Shown here: positions 60,900 through 64,000 of the stretch, piece by piece
How positions within the stretch are numbered: position 1 is the stretch's first letter
Layout of the letters: every line of letters starts with the position of its first letter
Program-made: the position numbers and the translations under genes
The notes under the pieces: generated by a model
Seen by the model: the letters and a program-made list of their open reading frames with translations, nothing else
What the model was told of the DNA's origin: nothing
The model's database searches: none
NCBI GenBank assembly: GCA_021783695.1
Contig: JAJXTO010000008.1
Span: 1-64,000 of the forward strand
Direction: 5' to 3'
Length of the DNA stretch: 64,000 nucleotides
Source of the DNA: Pseudomonadota bacterium
Lineage (GTDB): Bacteria; Pseudomonadota; Gammaproteobacteria; Burkholderiales; Burkholderiaceae_C

Positions 60900-61445
60900 A
60901 TGTCAATAACGAAGTTGTTTCACCCTGAGTGCGCGCGATTCCGATTTGTCGCCTCAGGGCAACAGTTCTGGTTTTTCTTGCGCGTTTTGTCGCTGATCGT
61001 TCTCAGTGTTCTGGCCGGTGCGGCCTGGGCAGAAACGCCGTTGCCTCCGGTGCGGAATCTGCAGCAGAGTGTGCGCCAGGCGGTGGCCAAGGATCAGCCG
61101 CTGATCGTCATGTTCAGTCTGCCGAGTTGTCCGTTTTGCGAAAAATTGCGGCGCACCCAATACCAATTTCTCGCCAAGGACGGGTACCTGGTGCAGCAGA
61201 TCGAGATCACCGACCGCACGCCGGTGATCGGTTTTGACGGCAAGCCGACATCGGGCGTACGACTGGCGAAGCAATTCGGCATCAATCTGGCACCGACCGT
61301 ACTGTTTTTTGGCACTGGCGGCAAGGAAATCGGCGAGCGCATCACCGGCGCGCCGACCGCAGATTTCTACGGCGCATTCATCGACCGGGCGCTGAAGGAA
61401 AGTGCGAAGGCGATCAAGGATCAGAAGCCGTCGGGCGCGGCCTGA
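60900..61445 (+). CDS. Thioredoxin-fold periplasmic protein
   Basis: Signal/TM segment; LIVMFSLPSCPFCEKLRRTQYQFL (CPFC); cis-Pro APTVLFFGTGGKE. Confidence 0.85.
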   Translation: MSITKLFHPECARFRFVASGQQFWFFLRVLSLIVLSVLAGAAWAETPLPPVRNLQQSVRQAVAKDQPLIVMFSLPSCPFCEKLRRTQYQFLAKDGYLVQQIEITDRTPVIGFDGKPTSGVRLAKQFGINLAPTVLFFGTGGKEIGERITGAPTADFYGAFIDRALKESAKAIKDQKPSGAA

Positions 61446-61459
61446 GGCGGCTTCGCGCC

Positions 61460-61479
61460 TTGTCGCAACGCGGCGACAA
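61460..61479 (+). terminator. Possible terminator hairpin after thioredoxin-like gene
   Basis: TTGTCGC-AACGCG-GCGACAA, 7-bp stem, no clear T tract. Confidence 0.4.
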
Positions 61480-61507
61480 ATCTGCCTGGGGAAAAGCGGG
61501 AAATCAG

Positions 61508-61523
61508 ATACCCCCAAGGGTAT
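61508..61523. promoter_or_regulatory. Palindrome ATACCC-CCAA-GGGTAT in tolC promoter region (candidate operator)
   Basis: Perfect 6-bp half-sites, next to TTGATA and TATATAT promoter-like sequence. Confidence 0.55.
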
Positions 61524-61617
61524 TGATATACTCCACCCTGTATATATCTCGTGACCTGTCTGGGTCGGGCGGCTATTCTCGGATCGTCGGCTCTGAGTAC
61601 GGTGCTCGTTCTGCGTG

Positions 61618-61641
61618 AAATCTGGTGTTTTGACCAGATTT
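61618..61641 (+). promoter_or_regulatory. Leader hairpin of tolC-like gene
   Basis: AAATCTGGT-GTTTTG-ACCAGATTT, 9-bp perfect stem followed by a T and CG; 47 bp before the 61688 start. Confidence 0.55.
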
Positions 61642-61687
61642 TCGCGGATTCCTTGGTTTGATTTCCTCTTTCTGGCGGAGTTGGATG

Positions 61688-63154
61688 ATGACGGATTCCT
61701 TGCCCCGGCGTGTTCGCATCGGGTTGTTGACCGGGGCGTGTCTTTACGCTCTTGGTGGCATGGCTTTGGCGCAGGCCGAGACCCTGGATTTCCGCCAGGC
61801 GGTGGATGTGGCGCTGCGGCAGAACCCCGATCTGATGGCGGTGCAGGCGCAGATGGCGCAGGCGCGGGCCGGCATCAATCAGGCCGAGGGCGCCAAAATG
61901 CCCAAGATCACGGTGTCGGCGGGGGTGACCCGCACCAACGATGCGCTCAATGCCTTCGGCATCAAGCTGTCGCAGCGGCAGGCGACATTCAACGACTTCG
62001 GTGCCAATCAGTTCCTGGGCCCTCAGTCATTGGGCGTGGCGCCCGACAACCTCAATTACCCCGGCTCGGTCAACAACTTCAACACCCGCATCCAGGCCGA
62101 GCTGCCGCTCTATACCGGCGGCAAGCTGCAGGGTTACATGCAGCAGGCGCGTTCCATGCTGATGGCGGCGCAGGCCGGCGATCAGGCCGCCAGGCAGCAG
62201 ATCATCTACCACGCGCTGCAGGCGTATGACGGCGTGTACACCGCGCGTGCGTTCAAGGGCGTGGCGGGCAAGGCGCTGGAAGCCGCACAGAGCCAGGTGA
62301 AGACGGTGGACAGCCTGTTCAAGCAGGGCGTGGTGATCAAGAGCGATCTGCTGTCCGCGCAGGTGCGGCAAGAGGACGTGAAGCTGCAGCAGGATCAGGC
62401 GGCCAATATGGAAGCGCAGGCGATGGATGCGCTGCATGTGGTGCTGGGCGTGCCGCTCAATCAGCCCATCACCCTGGGGCCGGAGGTCATGGTGACCCTG
62501 CCCGAGGGCGATCCGAATGCGTGGGTCGGGCTGGCCATGGAGCGCAATCCGCAGATCCAGGCGCTGCAGCACCAGATTGCCGCGGCCAACGGCAAGATCG
62601 AGGTGGCGCGCTCAGACCGCTACCCGCAGGTGGGAGCCATGGCGCGTTTCGATACCAACGACCCCAATGTCGGCTTCGAGTCGCGCAGCTACACCGTGGG
62701 CGCGCAGCTCAACTGGACCATTTTTGACGGAGGCGTGACGCGCAGTGCTGTCGATCAGGCCGTGGCCAAGCGCATGGAACTGCAGGCCAAATTACAGAGT
62801 GAGCAGAACCAGCTCGGCATGCAGGTGCAGGACACTTACCGCAAGGCGGTCGACGCCGCCAATCAGGTCAAGACCCGCGAACTGGCGGTGACGCAGGCGG
62901 AAGAAGCCGCGCGCATCGTCAGCAAGCGCTATGCCGACGGTGTGGGTACGCTGGTCGAAGTGCAGGGTGCGCAGGCGCAGCTCGACAAGGCGCGCGCCGA
63001 TCTCATTCTGGCCAAGCAGCAGGTCAATCTGCAGCGCGCCGCGCTGCGGCTGGCCATCGGCGACCTGACGCTCGACGCCACGCAGCCGATCAAGCCGCAG
63101 ACACAAGCCGCCGCGGCGCAGAAAGTTGCTGCCGACGCGTCCTCCAAACCCTGA
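61688..63154 (+). CDS. TolC family outer membrane efflux protein
   Basis: Signal peptide; LDFRQAVDVALRQNPDLMAVQAQMAQARAGINQAEGAKMPKI; OEP repeats; start 61685 also possible. Confidence 0.92.
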   Translation: MTDSLPRRVRIGLLTGACLYALGGMALAQAETLDFRQAVDVALRQNPDLMAVQAQMAQARAGINQAEGAKMPKITVSAGVTRTNDALNAFGIKLSQRQATFNDFGANQFLGPQSLGVAPDNLNYPGSVNNFNTRIQAELPLYTGGKLQGYMQQARSMLMAAQAGDQAARQQIIYHALQAYDGVYTARAFKGVAGKALEAAQSQVKTVDSLFKQGVVIKSDLLSAQVRQEDVKLQQDQAANMEAQAMDALHVVLGVPLNQPITLGPEVMVTLPEGDPNAWVGLAMERNPQIQALQHQIAAANGKIEVARSDRYPQVGAMARFDTNDPNVGFESRSYTVGAQLNWTIFDGGVTRSAVDQAVAKRMELQAKLQSEQNQLGMQVQDTYRKAVDAANQVKTRELAVTQAEEAARIVSKRYADGVGTLVEVQGAQAQLDKARADLILAKQQVNLQRAALRLAIGDLTLDATQPIKPQTQAAAAQKVAADASSKP

Positions 63155-63229
63155 AAACGCGGTGCCGGGCGCATTGCCCGTCTGTCGCGCGTCGTTTCCT
63201 GAAGTGCATTCTCATCTGATCTTTCTCTC

Positions 63230-64000
63230 ATGACCGCCATGAACCATTCTGTCCTGCCTTTGCTGCGTCGCGCACCGCTGGCGCTCGTGCTGTCCACGGC
63301 CTTGTTGTCGGCCTGCGGCCACCAGACCGAGACTGCGCAAAACTCCGCCGCGCCCCGTGTGGTGGCGGCGCAAACCCTCAAGCTCGCATCGAGCGACCAG
63401 CAGAACCTCACCTTGCTGTCGGGCACGGTGATGTCGAGCAATCAGGTGCAGGTCGCCTCGCGGCTGATGGGCTATATCCGCACCCTGTCGGTGAAGGAGG
63501 GGCAGACGGTGAAGGCCGGTCAGTTGCTGTTCCAGGTCGACCCCACCGATATTCAGGGCCAGGTGGCGCAGGCGCGCGCCGGGCTGGCGCAGGCGCAGGC
63601 CAATCTGGCCAACGCCAAGGGCGACTTCGAGCGCTTCGGCAATCTGTACAAGGAGCAGGCGATCCCGAAGCAGCAGTGGGATCAGGTGCAGTTGCGCTAT
63701 CAAGTGGCGCAGGAGCAGGTGGCCGCGGCGCAGGCCGGCTACAACACCGCCTCGGCGCAGATGCGCTATTCCTCCGTCACCTCGCCGATCACCGGCGTCG
63801 TGGTGCAGAAAATGGCCAATCAGGGTGATCTGGCCGCACCTGGCCGCCCGGTGCTGGTGATTGAAGGGCAGGGCCAGCTGCAGGTCACGACCCAGGTGCC
63901 GGGCGAGGTGTTCGGCAACATCAAGATGGGCGACAAGGTCCAGGTGCTCAGCAACGGTAAATCGCTGCAGGGCACCATCGCCCAGGTCGTGCCCGTGGCC
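63230..64000 (+). CDS. Efflux RND/HlyD-type periplasmic adaptor subunit (truncated at window end)
   Basis: Open frame to end: lipobox LLSACGH; VQVASRLMGYIRTLSVKEGQTVKAGQLLFQVDPTDIQGQVAQARAGLAQAQANLA; YSSVTSPITGVVVQKMANQGDLAAPGRPVL. Confidence 0.9.
   Translation, partial: MTAMNHSVLPLLRRAPLALVLSTALLSACGHQTETAQNSAAPRVVAAQTLKLASSDQQNLTLLSGTVMSSNQVQVASRLMGYIRTLSVKEGQTVKAGQLLFQVDPTDIQGQVAQARAGLAQAQANLANAKGDFERFGNLYKEQAIPKQQWDQVQLRYQVAQEQVAAAQAGYNTASAQMRYSSVTSPITGVVVQKMANQGDLAAPGRPVLVIEGQGQLQVTTQVPGEVFGNIKMGDKVQVLSNGKSLQGTIAQVVPVA

Overview
The window reads as a GC-rich betaproteobacterial (Burkholderiales-like, possibly Thiomonas-like) chromosome segment. It is dense with housekeeping genes and has no convincing phage, transposase, CRISPR array, rRNA or tRNA. 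It runs from the rpoH 3' end through MoxR/DUF58/transglutaminase, a histone-deacetylase-family amidohydrolase, a complete branched-chain amino-acid-type ABC transporter, a gabD-like dehydrogenase, alaS, coaBC-dut, roxA, bamC, dapA, galE, dps, ubiA, purC, cnoX-like, purEK, a Sua5/YrdC gene, a GDSL lipoprotein plus OmpW, recA-recX, sucCD, terC, PP2C plus FHA, pyk, a diguanylate cyclase, azlCD, a PglL-like ligase, an M48 protease, ptsI, a TAXI-TRAP transporter, a polar amino-acid ABC transporter, a two-component system with a Met/His-rich Spy/CpxP protein, ptsH plus EIIA, and the start of a TolC/MFP efflux operon. I did not find an unambiguous new multi-gene system. The most interesting unexplained signals are non-coding: (1) a dispersed hairpin repeat whose two clear copies show compensatory stem changes, one copy covering a start codon; (2) a CpxR-like GTGAA-N5-GTAAA box upstream of the Spy-like/two-component operon; (3) a perfect ATACCC-N4-GGGTAT dyad plus a 9-bp hairpin in the tolC leader; (4) a perfect 15-bp palindrome upstream of azlC; (5) a possible RBS-sequestering leader on terC; (6) an 11-bp-stem hairpin in the leader of an amino-acid binding protein gene; (7) a 112-bp element with 12-bp terminal inverted repeats between galE and dps; (8) a short orphan transcription-unit candidate between purC and cnoX. 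All annotations are from reading the sequence and supplied ORFs; no database search was run.
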